Shown one piece after another: positions 42,188 to 51,712 of a stretch of DNA of 64,000 nt; within the stretch, counting starts at the first letter, position 1, and each line of letters opens with the position of its first letter. Under the pieces are notes generated by a model. It searched no databases, was not told the origin of the DNA, and saw nothing but the letters and a program-made list of their open reading frames with translations. The DNA lies in contig NZ_JBBVGR010000001.1 of NCBI RefSeq assembly GCF_038148855.1, positions 62,001 through 126,000 on the forward strand, given 5' to 3'. The position numbers and the translations under genes were made by a program. The stretch comes from Phycobacter sedimenti (GTDB lineage: Bacteria > Pseudomonadota > Alphaproteobacteria > Rhodobacterales > Rhodobacteraceae).

Positions 42188-44466
42188 GTCAGACCTACTT
42201 TCACTGTATTCCTGTTTGCTTCCGCTACCGGGAGGCTCTGCGGAAGGCGGATCTCCGCCATGGCTCCAAAATGGGACTGCCCTTCAAACACGGGCGCATC
42301 CGTGAGGATGAGAGAGCCGCCATGCTCCTCGATAATCTTTTTCACGATGGGCAAGCCGAGCCCGGTACCCTGGGTTCGCGTGGTCACATAGGGTTCGAAG
42401 AGACGCGCGCGATCTTCGGGAAGCCCGATGCCATTGTCGGCAATCGTCACGACGTAAGATGAGGTGCCGCCGCGGCGCACCGCGACCCGGATCTCTGGCT
42501 TGAAACCATCAGGAGCACCTTTTTCCCGAAGTGTTTCAATGGCTTCACCAGCATTCTTGATCAGGTTTGTCAAAGCCTGCCCAACCATCGTGGCATCAAG
42601 GTCAGCAAACAGCGGTTCATCCGGAAGATCCGCCGTGATCCTGACCCCTGGCTGACCTGTCTGTTGCAGTACCACGGCATCCCGAACCAGTGCCACCAGG
42701 TTCTCTTCGTGGCGTTCAGGTTCGGGCATGCGGGCAAATTTCGAAAACTCATCGACGATACGTCGCAAGTCATTGGTTTGGCGAACAATTACATCGGTCA
42801 TGGATTGCAGTTGATCGCTGTTTTCTTCCCCAAGTTTCGGGGCAAATTTCCGCTTGATCCGCTCCGCGCTCAGCTGGATCGGCGTGAGCGGGTTCTTGAT
42901 TTCATGGGCAATGCGCCGGGCCACATCGCCCCAAGCCGCCATTCGCTGGGCGCTCACCAAGTCGGTCACATCGTCAAAGGCCACCACATAGCCTTCGAGC
43001 TGCCCATCATCCGAGCGCCGCAGCGACATGCGGACCAACAGGTTTTCCAGGCGACCATGACGCGTGACCTTTATTTCCTCCTGGGCGGTTTCCACATCGC
43101 CTGCTTTCAGCGTTTCGAACAGGTGTCCGAATTCCGGGACCGCTACAGCCAGGGCAAGCGACTGCCTGTCGCCGTGCCAGTCCAGTAGCCGCTCGGCCGA
43201 GCGGTTCACGAAGGTCACACGCCCCTCGGGATCCAGCCCGACAACGCCAGACGTGACAGAGGACAGCACCGAGTCAAACAACCTGCGGCGCCGTTCGATC
43301 TGATCGGTGTTTTCAAGCAGGGTGTGTCGCTGCTGTTTAAGTTCGCGCGTCATCTTGTTGAAATACGTGCCAAGCTGGGCAATCTCGTCGCTGCCATCCT
43401 CTTCGGGCACCTGGACATCCAGATTACCACCGCCCACACGGCGCGCCGCAACGGTGAGGCGCCCGACCGGCCCCGAAAGCCGTTCGGCAAACCACATCCC
43501 CAGCCACATCGCGGCGAGGATCAGGATCAGCGCAAAGCCGATATAGAGAAGGCCAAATTCAAACAGCACCCGGCCCCGTTCGCGCTCCAACTGCTGGTAC
43601 AGGTTGGCCGTTTGCTGGGTATCATCAAGAAGGTTCAGCAGTTCGCCGTCAACATCGCGGCTGATATACAAGAAACGGTCGACAAAGGCGTTGAGGCGCA
43701 CAATGGCGCGGAACTCGTTGTTATCCCAGTCCTGGATGACGGCCATGCCGTCCTCGGTTGCCGTGGCGATATCGGTCGGTTCCGGCTTTTCGAAATCGAA
43801 TTCATAGGATCTTTCGCCGCGCGCGCGGATGGTCCCCAGTCCGTCGATGACATAGGCTTCCCGCAAGCCCCGCTGCACCTGCAGCTGACCTTGCGACAGA
43901 ACCTGGCGCAGTTCCGCATCGTTCATGAAAAAACTGCGCGAGCGACTGGTGTCGAGATAGCGGCCAAGCGCTGCGCCATCTTCGATCAGATCTTCTCGCT
44001 GTTCAGCCTGATAGGCCTCGGCTGCGGCAAGGGAGGTTCCGATAACCTGACGTACCCGCTGCGAAAACCAGCCCTCCAGACCAACGTTCACTGTCAGCAT
44101 CGCAAAGATCGCCACAATGACCGTTGGAACCAGGGCGAGAAAGCCGAAGGCACCGATCAGACGCAGGTGCAAACGTGAACCGGCTGATTTGGCACGCCTG
44201 GCCGCAAAGAGACGCACGATCTGAGCAAGGACCAATGCGGCAATGGCCATGATATAGACCATATCCGCAAGCAGGATCAGCCGCAGTGACAGCGAAGACG
44301 CCCCATGCCCCAGCGGTCCGAAGATCAGGAACGTGGCAAAGGCCAGAATTGGGCCGAGAAGAACAAGCCCCAATGTCCCTATATTGCGGGCCTTGCGGGT
44401 CCTGCGCCACCGCTCCATCTGAGCAAAGGTGCGAAACCCCCAGCGAAGATGTGACTTATCCGCCAC
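42184..44466 (-). CDS. ntrY: Nitrogen regulation sensor kinase NtrY
   Basis: A 760-residue membrane histidine kinase. Hydrophobic segments occur near residues 30-52, 60-85, 100-125 and 300-325, with a large periplasmic loop before the last. They are followed by a HAMP domain, a PAS domain (DSVLSSVTSGVVGLDPEG), HisKA with ARRIAHEIKNPLTPI, and an ATPase domain (GIGLPEDRARLFEPY; GTGLGLPIVKKI). It phosphorylates NtrX. In relatives the system responds to nitrogen and redox state. It begins 98 bp after the ntrC stop. Confidence 0.94.
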   Translation of the reverse strand: MADKSHLRWGFRTFAQMERWRRTRKARNIGTLGLVLLGPILAFATFLIFGPLGHGASSLSLRLILLADMVYIMAIAALVLAQIVRLFAARRAKSAGSRLHLRLIGAFGFLALVPTVIVAIFAMLTVNVGLEGWFSQRVRQVIGTSLAAAEAYQAEQREDLIEDGAALGRYLDTSRSRSFFMNDAELRQVLSQGQLQVQRGLREAYVIDGLGTIRARGERSYEFDFEKPEPTDIATATEDGMAVIQDWDNNEFRAIVRLNAFVDRFLYISRDVDGELLNLLDDTQQTANLYQQLERERGRVLFEFGLLYIGFALILILAAMWLGMWFAERLSGPVGRLTVAARRVGGGNLDVQVPEEDGSDEIAQLGTYFNKMTRELKQQRHTLLENTDQIERRRRLFDSVLSSVTSGVVGLDPEGRVTFVNRSAERLLDWHGDRQSLALAVAVPEFGHLFETLKAGDVETAQEEIKVTRHGRLENLLVRMSLRRSDDGQLEGYVVAFDDVTDLVSAQRMAAWGDVARRIAHEIKNPLTPIQLSAERIKRKFAPKLGEENSDQLQSMTDVIVRQTNDLRRIVDEFSKFARMPEPERHEENLVALVRDAVVLQQTGQPGVRITADLPDEPLFADLDATMVGQALTNLIKNAGEAIETLREKGAPDGFKPEIRVAVRRGGTSSYVVTIADNGIGLPEDRARLFEPYVTTRTQGTGLGLPIVKKIIEEHGGSLILTDAPVFEGQSHFGAMAEIRLPQSLPVAEANRNTVKVGLT

Positions 44467-44564
44467 TTGATGCTCTCACCCCGATGTACGGCCATACTGG
44501 CCAACCGCTAGATATCGTGGCCCAACCAACACCCATGCAGGATGACCACGCCTATGTGGCGATA

Positions 44565-45932
44565 TTACATCAGTTTGCGGCGGCGTGTCACCTCAATATC
44601 GAGGTCGGTAATCTTCTTTCGCAGCGTATTTCGGTTGATACCAAGCAATTCGGCGCATTTCGCCTGGTTTCCGCCGGTGGCTGCCAGGGAAATCTCGATC
44701 AAGGGCGTTTCAACCTCGCGCAGGATTCGGCTGTAAAGCCCCGGCGGCGGCAGCATGTCTCCGTGCAGGTCGAAGTAACGCTGCAGATGGCGCGCCACAG
44801 ATTCGGTGAGCTTTTCATTTACGGCTCCCCTTACCATTGGCTCGGCGCCAGTCTGCGGCCCAAGCGCGGCGGCGACATCGGACTTTCCAATCTCTTCGCT
44901 TCGCGCTGTAAGCGCAAGACGGCGCACGACATTTTCCAGCTGGCGAACATTTCCCGGCCAGGCGAAATGGCGCAAGAGCTCCCTTGCCTCCTCACTGAGC
45001 GTCCGGTGCGGTGCGCCCTCGTTTTCAGCCCGGATCAGGAAGTGCTCAGCCAATAGCGCGATATCTTCGACACGCTCGCGCAAGGACGGGACGTGCAGCT
45101 CGGTTCCGCACAGACGGTAGTAGAGGTCGGCGCGCAGCTCACCCGCCTCCATCGCCGGGGACAGGTCCCGTTGGCTTGTCGCCATGAACCGCGGGGAATG
45201 GTCGCCCGTTGCATCCATCATCCGCACCAGGCGCGCCTGCGCCTCGTCGGGGAGATCGAGCAACTCATCAATCAAGAGCGTGCCGCCCTTTACTTGGGAC
45301 AACAGACGCGAAGGACCTTCAAGTTCAATCAGATCTGCGGCCGTAGCAGAGACGAACGGCAGGGTGCGACGGTCAGAGAAATCATGGATAGCGCGCGCAA
45401 TCAAAGACTTGCCGGTTCCACTTTCTCCGGTCACCAGAAGCGGCATATCGGTATTCATCACACGGGCGATCAGACGATAGAGCGCCTGCATCACCTCGGT
45501 ACGCCCCACCAGCGGCAGCTCTTCGGGGCGCTCCTCGGCATCGGCACGCGGGCCGCTGGATGTGGTGCGCTTTTCCGACAGAGCCTTGGCCGTGCGTTTC
45601 ATCAGCTCGGGGAGGTCGAACGGTTTGGGAAGATAATCATAGGCATCCGCCTCGGCCGCCTTGATCGCCGTCATGATCGTGTTCTGCGCCGAAATCACGA
45701 TCACAGGAAGGCCCGGGCGGTCCTCGGCAATCTTGGGCAGCATCTCCAGCCCGTTGCCATCGGGCATCATCACGTCCGAGATGACCACATCACCTTTCCC
45801 TTCCGCGACCCAGCGCATCAGCGTCGTCAAAGACGACGTGGCATGAACCTTGCATCCCGCGCGCGTCAGCGCCTGCGTCAAGACCGTGCGAATGGTGCGG
45901 TCGTCGTCAGCGACCAGAACTGTGCCATCCAT
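44565..45932 (-). CDS. ntrC: Nitrogen regulator NtrC (GAFTGA-less)
   Basis: A 455-residue response regulator with phosphoacceptor Asp53, AAA+ Walker A GESGTGKS and Walker B LLIDELLD, and a C-terminal Fis HTH (NQAKCAELLGINRNTLRKK). The stretch that should hold GAFTGA is deleted: IELEGPSRLLSQVKGG joins directly. This matches Rhodobacter capsulatus NtrC, which activates sigma-70 rather than sigma-54 polymerase. It follows ntrB after 3 bp, in the classical nifR3-ntrB-ntrC order. Confidence 0.95.
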   Translation of the reverse strand: MDGTVLVADDDRTIRTVLTQALTRAGCKVHATSSLTTLMRWVAEGKGDVVISDVMMPDGNGLEMLPKIAEDRPGLPVIVISAQNTIMTAIKAAEADAYDYLPKPFDLPELMKRTAKALSEKRTTSSGPRADAEERPEELPLVGRTEVMQALYRLIARVMNTDMPLLVTGESGTGKSLIARAIHDFSDRRTLPFVSATAADLIELEGPSRLLSQVKGGTLLIDELLDLPDEAQARLVRMMDATGDHSPRFMATSQRDLSPAMEAGELRADLYYRLCGTELHVPSLRERVEDIALLAEHFLIRAENEGAPHRTLSEEARELLRHFAWPGNVRQLENVVRRLALTARSEEIGKSDVAAALGPQTGAEPMVRGAVNEKLTESVARHLQRYFDLHGDMLPPPGLYSRILREVETPLIEISLAATGGNQAKCAELLGINRNTLRKKITDLDIEVTRRRKLM

Positions 45933-45935
45933 GGA

Positions 45936-47015
45936 TTAGCTCTCCTGCGATTGTGAGGGGCGCGGCTCGCGCGACAAAGACAGCCGGAACACCGTATGCC
46001 CCGGCTCTGAGCTTACCGAAATCCAGCCATCGTGGTCTGAAATGATCTTGCTGACCAAGGCCAGCCCAAGCCCTGTTCCGTTTTCCCGGCCCGAGACAAA
46101 CGGATCAAAGACATCGTCCTTGATGGCTTCCGGCAGGCCTGGGCCATCGTCGATGATTTCGATCTGCAGCGGCAGCAACTTACCGGTTCCATCACTGCGG
46201 CGCAGCCGGAAAGAGTGCTCGTAGAAAGTGCGTATGCGGATTTTTCCGCCTTCTTTCCCAGCGGCTTCCGAGGCGTTCTTGAGCAGGTTCAGCACGACCT
46301 GCAACAGCTGATCCGCGTCTCCCCAGGCCGGTGGCAAAGAGGGGTCATACTCTTCGGTGATGGTCATGTTGGCGCCAAACCCCAAAAGCGCCGACCGGCG
46401 GGCCCGGTCCAGCACATCATGCAGGTTCACGGGTTTGAAATCCGGGGTGGAAAGATTGCCGAACTGCTCCACCTGTTCAAGAAGCTTCACAATGCGGCGG
46501 CTCTCGCTGACGATCAGGTCGGTGAGTTCCAGATCCTCGGCACTGAGGTTCATGCTCAGAAGCTGCGCAGCGCCTGTTATGCCTGCCAGCGGATTCTTGA
46601 TCTCATGGGCCAGCATCTCGGCCATTCCAATGGCAGATTGGGCTGCCGATTTTGCCGAATGGTTCTGGGTCATGCGCCCTGCGAGTTCACGCGGGGACAA
46701 CAACAACAGCATCATGCCTTCATGCCCGCTGACCGGTGCAATCTGCACCCCGCACTGCAGCGGGGCCCGTGTGACCGCGCCCACGTCGATGTCATTCACA
46801 AACAGAGGCGTGCCCGCAACCCGGCTCCGCTGAAACGCATCCGCTATGGGCGCTTCGAACCGAAGCTGATCCCAAACCCGGCTTCCTTTCAGGGACTTGC
46901 AAGAGGTGTTGAGAAAACCCTCCGCTGCCGAATTCGCCTCCGCAATGCGGTCTTCTGCGTCGATCAGAAAAGCCGGCACAGGCAGCGAGGCCCAAATCGC
47001 GCCATCCTCGATCAT
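45936..47015 (-). CDS. ntrB: Nitrogen sensor kinase/phosphatase NtrB
   Basis: A 359-residue cytosolic two-component kinase controlling NtrC. It has an N-terminal PAS domain (SLPVPAFLIDAEDRIAEAN), a HisKA box MLAHEIKNPLAGITG with His137, and an ATPase domain (EIIDDGPGLPEAIKDDVFDP; NGTGLGLALVSKI). Kinase activity is normally set by PII proteins reporting nitrogen status. The ATG at 47015 overlaps the dusB stop by 4 bp (ATGA), so translation is coupled to nifR3. Confidence 0.95.
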   Translation of the reverse strand: MIEDGAIWASLPVPAFLIDAEDRIAEANSAAEGFLNTSCKSLKGSRVWDQLRFEAPIADAFQRSRVAGTPLFVNDIDVGAVTRAPLQCGVQIAPVSGHEGMMLLLLSPRELAGRMTQNHSAKSAAQSAIGMAEMLAHEIKNPLAGITGAAQLLSMNLSAEDLELTDLIVSESRRIVKLLEQVEQFGNLSTPDFKPVNLHDVLDRARRSALLGFGANMTITEEYDPSLPPAWGDADQLLQVVLNLLKNASEAAGKEGGKIRIRTFYEHSFRLRRSDGTGKLLPLQIEIIDDGPGLPEAIKDDVFDPFVSGRENGTGLGLALVSKIISDHDGWISVSSEPGHTVFRLSLSREPRPSQSQES

Positions 47016-47998
47016 GCTGCAGCCTCCTGCGCGCATTGCCCCAGTGCGATCCGGAGCAGGTGCAGAACCGCTTGCGGGTCCCGTTCGGTCAAAACCGAAC
47101 GGCGCAAGGTGGGTTCGGTCCCGGCCTCATCCATGTACCACCCCAAATGCTTGCGCGCGACACGAAGCCCAAGATCGACGCCATAGAAGCTCAACATGGC
47201 CTCGTAATGCCCTGAAACCAAATCGATTAAATCGCCTCCCTTTGGCACCTCGGGCGCCTTTGTACGCCAGATGCCATGGGCGATTTCAGCCAGAAGCCAT
47301 GGCCGCCCCTGCGCCCCGCGCCCCACCATCACGCCATCGGCACCCGATTCCGCCAATGCCGTCTGTGCGCTTGTCACGCCGGTAATGTCGCCATTGGCCA
47401 GCACCGGAATGCTCACTGCTTCCTTGATCTGCCGAATCGCGGCCCAATCCGCAGATCCCTTGTAGAACTGGCATCGGGTGCGGCCGTGGATGGTAACCAT
47501 CTGAACGCCTGCCTCCTGGGCACGACGAGCAACATCAGCGGCATTGAGCGATCCCTCGTCCCAGCCAAGCCGCGTTTTCAGTGTGACCGGCACATCAACC
47601 GCTGCCACCACCGCCTCGATCAGCGAAAGCGCATGGTCAGGCGTCTTGAGCAGCGCCGATCCGGAATACCCATTGGTGACCTTCTTGGCCGGGCACCCCA
47701 TGTTGATGTCAATCATCCGCGCGCCGCGGTCCGCAACCTGACGGGCGGCCTCGGCCATCCAGTGCGCCTCACGCCCGGCAAGCTGCACGGCCGTGTTCTC
47801 GACGTCGGCGCTCAACTCGGCCCGCTCGCGCACGCCGGGCTTGGCCTGGACCATCTCCTGGCTCGCGACCATTTCGCTTACCGTGAGCCCGACACCGAAT
47901 GAACGCACAAGATCCCGGAACGGCCGATCTGTAATGCCGGCCATGGGCGCCAATGCTATGGGCGGGGTCATGGATATAGGGCCGAGGGTGAAGGACAA
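47012..47998 (-). CDS. dusB: tRNA-dihydrouridine synthase B (NifR3)
   Basis: A 328-residue FMN-dependent reductase forming dihydrouridine in tRNA. Motifs are APMAGITDRPFR near residue 18, the catalytic Cys102 in NMGCPAKKV, MVTIHGRTR, and ANGDI/GRGAQGRPW for flavin phosphate. It is the nifR3 gene of the Rhodobacter ntr operon. The TTG at 47998 is preferred because FTLGPISMTPP forms the family's first strand; ATG 47971 would lose it. Confidence 0.93.
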   Translation of the reverse strand: MSFTLGPISMTPPIALAPMAGITDRPFRDLVRSFGVGLTVSEMVASQEMVQAKPGVRERAELSADVENTAVQLAGREAHWMAEAARQVADRGARMIDINMGCPAKKVTNGYSGSALLKTPDHALSLIEAVVAAVDVPVTLKTRLGWDEGSLNAADVARRAQEAGVQMVTIHGRTRCQFYKGSADWAAIRQIKEAVSIPVLANGDITGVTSAQTALAESGADGVMVGRGAQGRPWLLAEIAHGIWRTKAPEVPKGGDLIDLVSGHYEAMLSFYGVDLGLRVARKHLGWYMDEAGTEPTLRRSVLTERDPQAVLHLLRIALGQCAQEAAA

Positions 47999-48179
47999 CT
48001 GCTTAATCCTTGTGCGTTTGTGACTTTTCTAACCGATGACAGGGGTGTTGGAAATTCAAATGGGCCTCCAACCTCTCGAAATCCAGCGATGCTGCCTATT
48101 TTTTAATCACCCCCATCTGGGCGATTGCCTCTGGAATGTGCTGGCCATAAACACTCGAAAAGCAATCAAAGGACCACCC

Positions 48180-49343
48180 ATGAGCACTGCCGCATTGATC
48201 GTCGCCGCCGGGCGCGGCACCCGTGCAGGGGGCGGATTACCCAAGCAGTGGCGCCCCCTCAAGGGGCGCCGCGTCATAGACTGGACATTGGCAGCTTTTC
48301 GGCAGGCCGGAATTGGCACAATTGCCCTCGTTCTTTCGCCGGATGACGCCGAGGCCTGGGCTGAATTCAGCGATCAACCCGGAATCGTTCTGGCGGTTGG
48401 CGGCGATACCCGCGCGGCCTCGGTCCTGAGTGGGCTGGAGGCACTGCGGGGACGGGGTGTCACCCGCGTTCTGATACACGACGCCGCGCGCCCCTGCGTG
48501 AGCCAGGATCTTATTGCCTCAGTGGAGCGGGCGCTGGAAGATGAAAAAGCCGCCGCGCCAGCCCTCGCTGTCACCGATGCATTGTGGACAGGCCGCGACG
48601 GCGTCGTGACGGGCACGCAGGACCGCACGGGCCTTTTTGCGGCCCAGACGCCGCAGGGGTTTCACTATGACGCAATTCTCGCCGCCCATATCGCCCATTC
48701 CGGCGAAGCAGCCGATGATGTGGAGGTTGCCCGGCACGCAGGCCTTGAGGTCAGCATCGTTCCGGGCGAGGCTGACAATATCAAGATAACCACCCCCCAG
48801 GATTTTGCCCGCGCAGAGGCAATCCTGAAAGGCAGGCAGTCAGACAGAACCGAAGGCGAAATCATGGATATAAGGCTAGGCAACGGCTACGACGTGCACC
48901 GTTTTGGCAGTGGCGATCACGTGATCCTCTGCGGCGTGGAGATTCCGCATGAAAAAGGTCTGCAAGGGCATTCCGACGCAGATGTCGGCATGCATGCGAT
49001 CACCGACGCCCTGTATGGCGCCCTCGCCGAGGGCGATATCGGCCGCCACTTCCCTCCGTCGGACCCGCAGTGGAAGGGCGCGGCCAGCGAGATCTTCCTG
49101 AAACACGCTGCCGATCTCGTCCGCAGCAAGGGGTTCTCGATCTCGAACGTGGACTGCACCCTCGTCTGCGAATACCCCAAAATCACCCCACATTCCGCAA
49201 AGATGCAGGGCGAAATTGCACGCATTCTTGGCGTGGATGCAAATCGCGTCTCCATCAAGGCCACCACATCCGAACGGCTCGGCTTTACGGGACGCGGAGA
49301 GGGGATCGCGGCGCTTGCAACAGCCGCGCTGGTGAAACCATGA
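48180..49343 (+). CDS. ispDF: Bifunctional IspD/IspF enzyme of the MEP isoprenoid pathway
   Basis: A 387-residue fusion. The N-terminal IspD part (CDP-ME synthase) begins AALIVAAGRGTRAGGGLPKQW and includes VLIHDAARP and AQTPQGF. The IspF part (MECDP synthase) starts near residue 229 with RLGNGYDVHRFG, carrying the metal ligands Asp and His, and has GHSDADVGMHAITDAL. Such fusions are common in alphaproteobacteria. It is divergent from dusB across 181 bp and overlaps pgpA by 4 bp (ATGA). Confidence 0.96.
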   Translation: MSTAALIVAAGRGTRAGGGLPKQWRPLKGRRVIDWTLAAFRQAGIGTIALVLSPDDAEAWAEFSDQPGIVLAVGGDTRAASVLSGLEALRGRGVTRVLIHDAARPCVSQDLIASVERALEDEKAAAPALAVTDALWTGRDGVVTGTQDRTGLFAAQTPQGFHYDAILAAHIAHSGEAADDVEVARHAGLEVSIVPGEADNIKITTPQDFARAEAILKGRQSDRTEGEIMDIRLGNGYDVHRFGSGDHVILCGVEIPHEKGLQGHSDADVGMHAITDALYGALAEGDIGRHFPPSDPQWKGAASEIFLKHAADLVRSKGFSISNVDCTLVCEYPKITPHSAKMQGEIARILGVDANRVSIKATTSERLGFTGRGEGIAALATAALVKP

Positions 49344-49837
49344 GGATCGCAACAGCCATCGGGACAGTGCTGGGGGTCGGTTATCTGCGCCCCGCCCCGG
49401 GCACATGGGGATCCCTGGCGGCTTTGCCTCTGGCTTATGGGCTCCACCAATGGGGCGGCTTTCCGCTGCTGGCGGCTGCCACGGTCATCTGTATCCTCGC
49501 CGGGCTTTGGGCCGCGGCCGAGATGACCCGTGGCCAGGAAGATCTTGACCCATCCGAGTTCGTCATGGACGAATTGGCAGGTCAGTTCCTGGCGCTTTGG
49601 GCGATATCCTATCCGGCCTGGGCGCATGGCATCGATATCACGGCCCTGTGGCCGGGCTGGGTCTCGGCCTTTGTGCTATTCCGCCTGTTCGATATCCTGA
49701 AACCCGGCCCCGTGGGCTGGGCGGATCGCAAGAAGGGGCCCTTTGGCGTGATGATGGACGATGTGATTGCCGGCCTTCTGGCCGCCATTGGTGTGGGCCT
49801 CTTGGCCGGGCTGTCCCATGGGGTACTGGGCCTATGA
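49340..49837 (+). CDS. pgpA: Phosphatidylglycerophosphatase A
   Basis: A 165-residue inner-membrane phosphatase removing phosphate from phosphatidylglycerophosphate. The catalytic loops GYLRPAPGTWGSLAA, FVMDELAGQ and FRLFDILKPGPVGWADR, and the final VMMDDVIAG match the family. There are about three to four membrane helices. The start overlaps the ispDF stop and the end overlaps the CinA-like start (both ATGA), implying tight co-translation. Confidence 0.94.
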   Translation: MRIATAIGTVLGVGYLRPAPGTWGSLAALPLAYGLHQWGGFPLLAAATVICILAGLWAAAEMTRGQEDLDPSEFVMDELAGQFLALWAISYPAWAHGIDITALWPGWVSAFVLFRLFDILKPGPVGWADRKKGPFGVMMDDVIAGLLAAIGVGLLAGLSHGVLGL

Positions 49838-50319
49838 GAGTTGATGTCGCCGAACTGATCCGGCTGGCAACCCAAAAAGGCATCACCATCGCCACCGCCG
49901 AAAGCTGTACCGGCGGTATGGTCGCCGCAGCCCTGACGGATATTCCGGGATCCTCTGCCGTGCTGGATCGCGGTTTCATTACCTATTCGAACACCGCCAA
50001 GATGGAGATGCTCGGCGTCAGGCAGGCGACCCTGGCCCGCGTCGGCGCGGTCAGTGAAGAGGTGGCCCGCGAGATGGCCGAAGGCGCGCGGGCGCGCGCG
50101 GGCACGACCCTTGCGGTATCGGTTACCGGGATCGCAGGCCCGGGCGGCTCTGAGTTCAAACCGGAAGGCAGGGTGTGTTTTGGCCTCGCCGCCGAAGGGG
50201 CTGAGACACAGGTCGAAACGGTTGAGTTCGGAGCCATTGGGCGCAGCAATGTCCGAACCGCCAGTTGTGATCACGCCCTTTTCCAGCTCCTGAAGTGCGC
50301 TTTGAACTTCGACCAATAA
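49834..50319 (+). CDS. CinA-like nicotinamide-nucleotide amidohydrolase
   Basis: A 161-residue protein equal to the C-terminal (PncC) domain of CinA, which deamidates nicotinamide mononucleotide to nicotinate mononucleotide. Signature residues are in IATAESCTGGMVAA (the Ser and Cys region), GFITYSNTAK and AVSVTGIAGPGG. The MoaB-like N-domain of full CinA is absent, as in E. coli PncC. Last gene of ispDF-pgpA-pncC. Confidence 0.93.
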   Translation: MRVDVAELIRLATQKGITIATAESCTGGMVAAALTDIPGSSAVLDRGFITYSNTAKMEMLGVRQATLARVGAVSEEVAREMAEGARARAGTTLAVSVTGIAGPGGSEFKPEGRVCFGLAAEGAETQVETVEFGAIGRSNVRTASCDHALFQLLKCALNFDQ

Positions 50320-50369
50320 TCAAGCTCAACTCGGTTTTTAACGTCTAATTTTTAGGCGATTTGGGAATT

Positions 50370-50387
50370 GGTGCAATTTCCGGCACC
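50370..50387. promoter_or_regulatory. GGTGC-N8-GCACC dyad upstream of amtB
   Basis: Inverted repeat about 85-100 bp before amtB, built from GGTGC/GCACC arms as in NtrC half-sites, with another GCACC just downstream (50392-50396). The spacing does not match a perfect NtrC consensus, so it is only a candidate site. Confidence 0.25.
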
Positions 50388-50470
50388 TGATGCACCCTAT
50401 TCGCTTCTTTTTTCATCACTCATCGGATTTCACCGCCTCCAACCACACAATATGGATGGAGGGATCGCAA

Positions 50471-51652
50471 ATGAACGGAGCTGATACGGCCTGGATCATT
50501 GTGGCGACGGCTTTGGTGCTCTTTATGACGCTTCCTGGCCTCGCATTGTTTTACGGCGGGCTGGTTCGTGCCCGAAATGTGCTCAGTGTATTCATGCACT
50601 GCTATGTAATCGCCTGTTTGATGAGCGTTCTGTGGCTCGCGTTCGGCTATTCGATTGCCTTTGGTGGCGGAACCGGCGGCTATTGGGGCGGTCTCGACAA
50701 GATGTTCCTCAATGGCGTGACGGCCGACAGCCTGTCGGGCACCCTGCCCGAGGTTCTGTTCTTTGCCTTTCAGATGACCTTTGCCATCATCACCCCCGCG
50801 CTCATCGTCGGCGCCTATGTCGAACGTGTGGGCTTTTCCTTTGTGCTTACCTTCTCAGGGCTGTGGATGCTCTTGTGCTATGCGCCGGTGGTCCACTGGA
50901 TCTGGGGCGGCGGCATGCTGGCCGATGGTGGTATCTTCGGTGAAACCGGAGTGCGGGACTTTGCCGGCGGCATCGTGGTGCATGAAACCGCAGGTCTGGC
51001 CGCGATCATCATCGCCGTGGTCCTTGGCCCCCGCAGGAATCGCACAACCCCGCCGCACAATCCTGGTTACGTGGTGATCGGTGCCGCCATGCTCTGGGTC
51101 GGCTGGTTTGGCTTTAATGGCGGCTCGCAACTGGCTGCAGACGGCGGTGCAGCCATGGCACTGACCGTGACGCATATTTCTGCCGCAACCGCATCGCTGA
51201 CCTGGGCGCTTTGGGAAAAGATCAAATATGGCAAAGCCTCGGTTGTGGGCCTCGTCACCGGCACCATTGCCGGCCTCGCCTCCATCACCCCGGCCAGCGG
51301 TTTCGTCGGCCCCGTTGAGGCCCTGATCATCGGCGCCGTCGCCGGCATCCTGTGCCAGGAAGCGGTGAACCTGGTGCGCAATGTGCTGAAGATCGACGAC
51401 ACGCTCGACGTCTTTGCCGTGCACGGCGTCGGCGGCATCTTCGGCACAATCATGATTGCCGTCTTCGGCGCAGGCACCTGGGCTGCGCAACTGGGTGGCC
51501 TTGCGGTTGTTGGCATCTTTACAACCGTCGTGACCATCGTTCTGGTCAAAGTGGTTGCCGCCTTCACCACACTCCGGGTGGATGCCGAGACCGAGACCAA
51601 CGGGCTGGACATCTCGGCCCATGGCGAACGCGCCTACGATCTGTCCAGCTAA
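50471..51652 (+). CDS. amtB: Ammonium transporter AmtB
   Basis: A 393-residue inner-membrane ammonium channel with about 11 helices. The ammonium-path histidines lie in APVVHWIWGGG and FAVHGVGGIFGT, and LPGLALFYGGLVRARN is the family's first helix signature. The ATG at 50471 is chosen for GGAGGG 8 nt upstream; the frame opens earlier but without a signal. No glnK (PII) gene precedes it, unlike the usual glnK-amtB pair. It is close to the ntr genes and likely part of the nitrogen-limitation response. Confidence 0.95.
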   Translation: MNGADTAWIIVATALVLFMTLPGLALFYGGLVRARNVLSVFMHCYVIACLMSVLWLAFGYSIAFGGGTGGYWGGLDKMFLNGVTADSLSGTLPEVLFFAFQMTFAIITPALIVGAYVERVGFSFVLTFSGLWMLLCYAPVVHWIWGGGMLADGGIFGETGVRDFAGGIVVHETAGLAAIIIAVVLGPRRNRTTPPHNPGYVVIGAAMLWVGWFGFNGGSQLAADGGAAMALTVTHISAATASLTWALWEKIKYGKASVVGLVTGTIAGLASITPASGFVGPVEALIIGAVAGILCQEAVNLVRNVLKIDDTLDVFAVHGVGGIFGTIMIAVFGAGTWAAQLGGLAVVGIFTTVVTIVLVKVVAAFTTLRVDAETETNGLDISAHGERAYDLSS

Positions 51653-51674
51653 GCGACAGCTCTGGCAAAACAGT

Positions 51675-51712
51675 AAAGGCAGGTCCAGACTATCGGGCCT
51701 GCCTTTGTTTTT
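51675..51712 (+). terminator. Terminator after amtB
   Basis: 12-bp stem (51675-51686 / 51695-51706, one G:U) with an 8-nt loop and GTTTTT. It also reaches the stop of the convergent MmgE/PrpD gene. Confidence 0.85.

Noticed and set aside
50383..50396. Possible sigma-54 promoter (GG...GC) upstream of amtB
   Set aside because: The GG-to-GC spacing is 8 rather than 10, and NtrC here lacks the sigma-54 contact loop.
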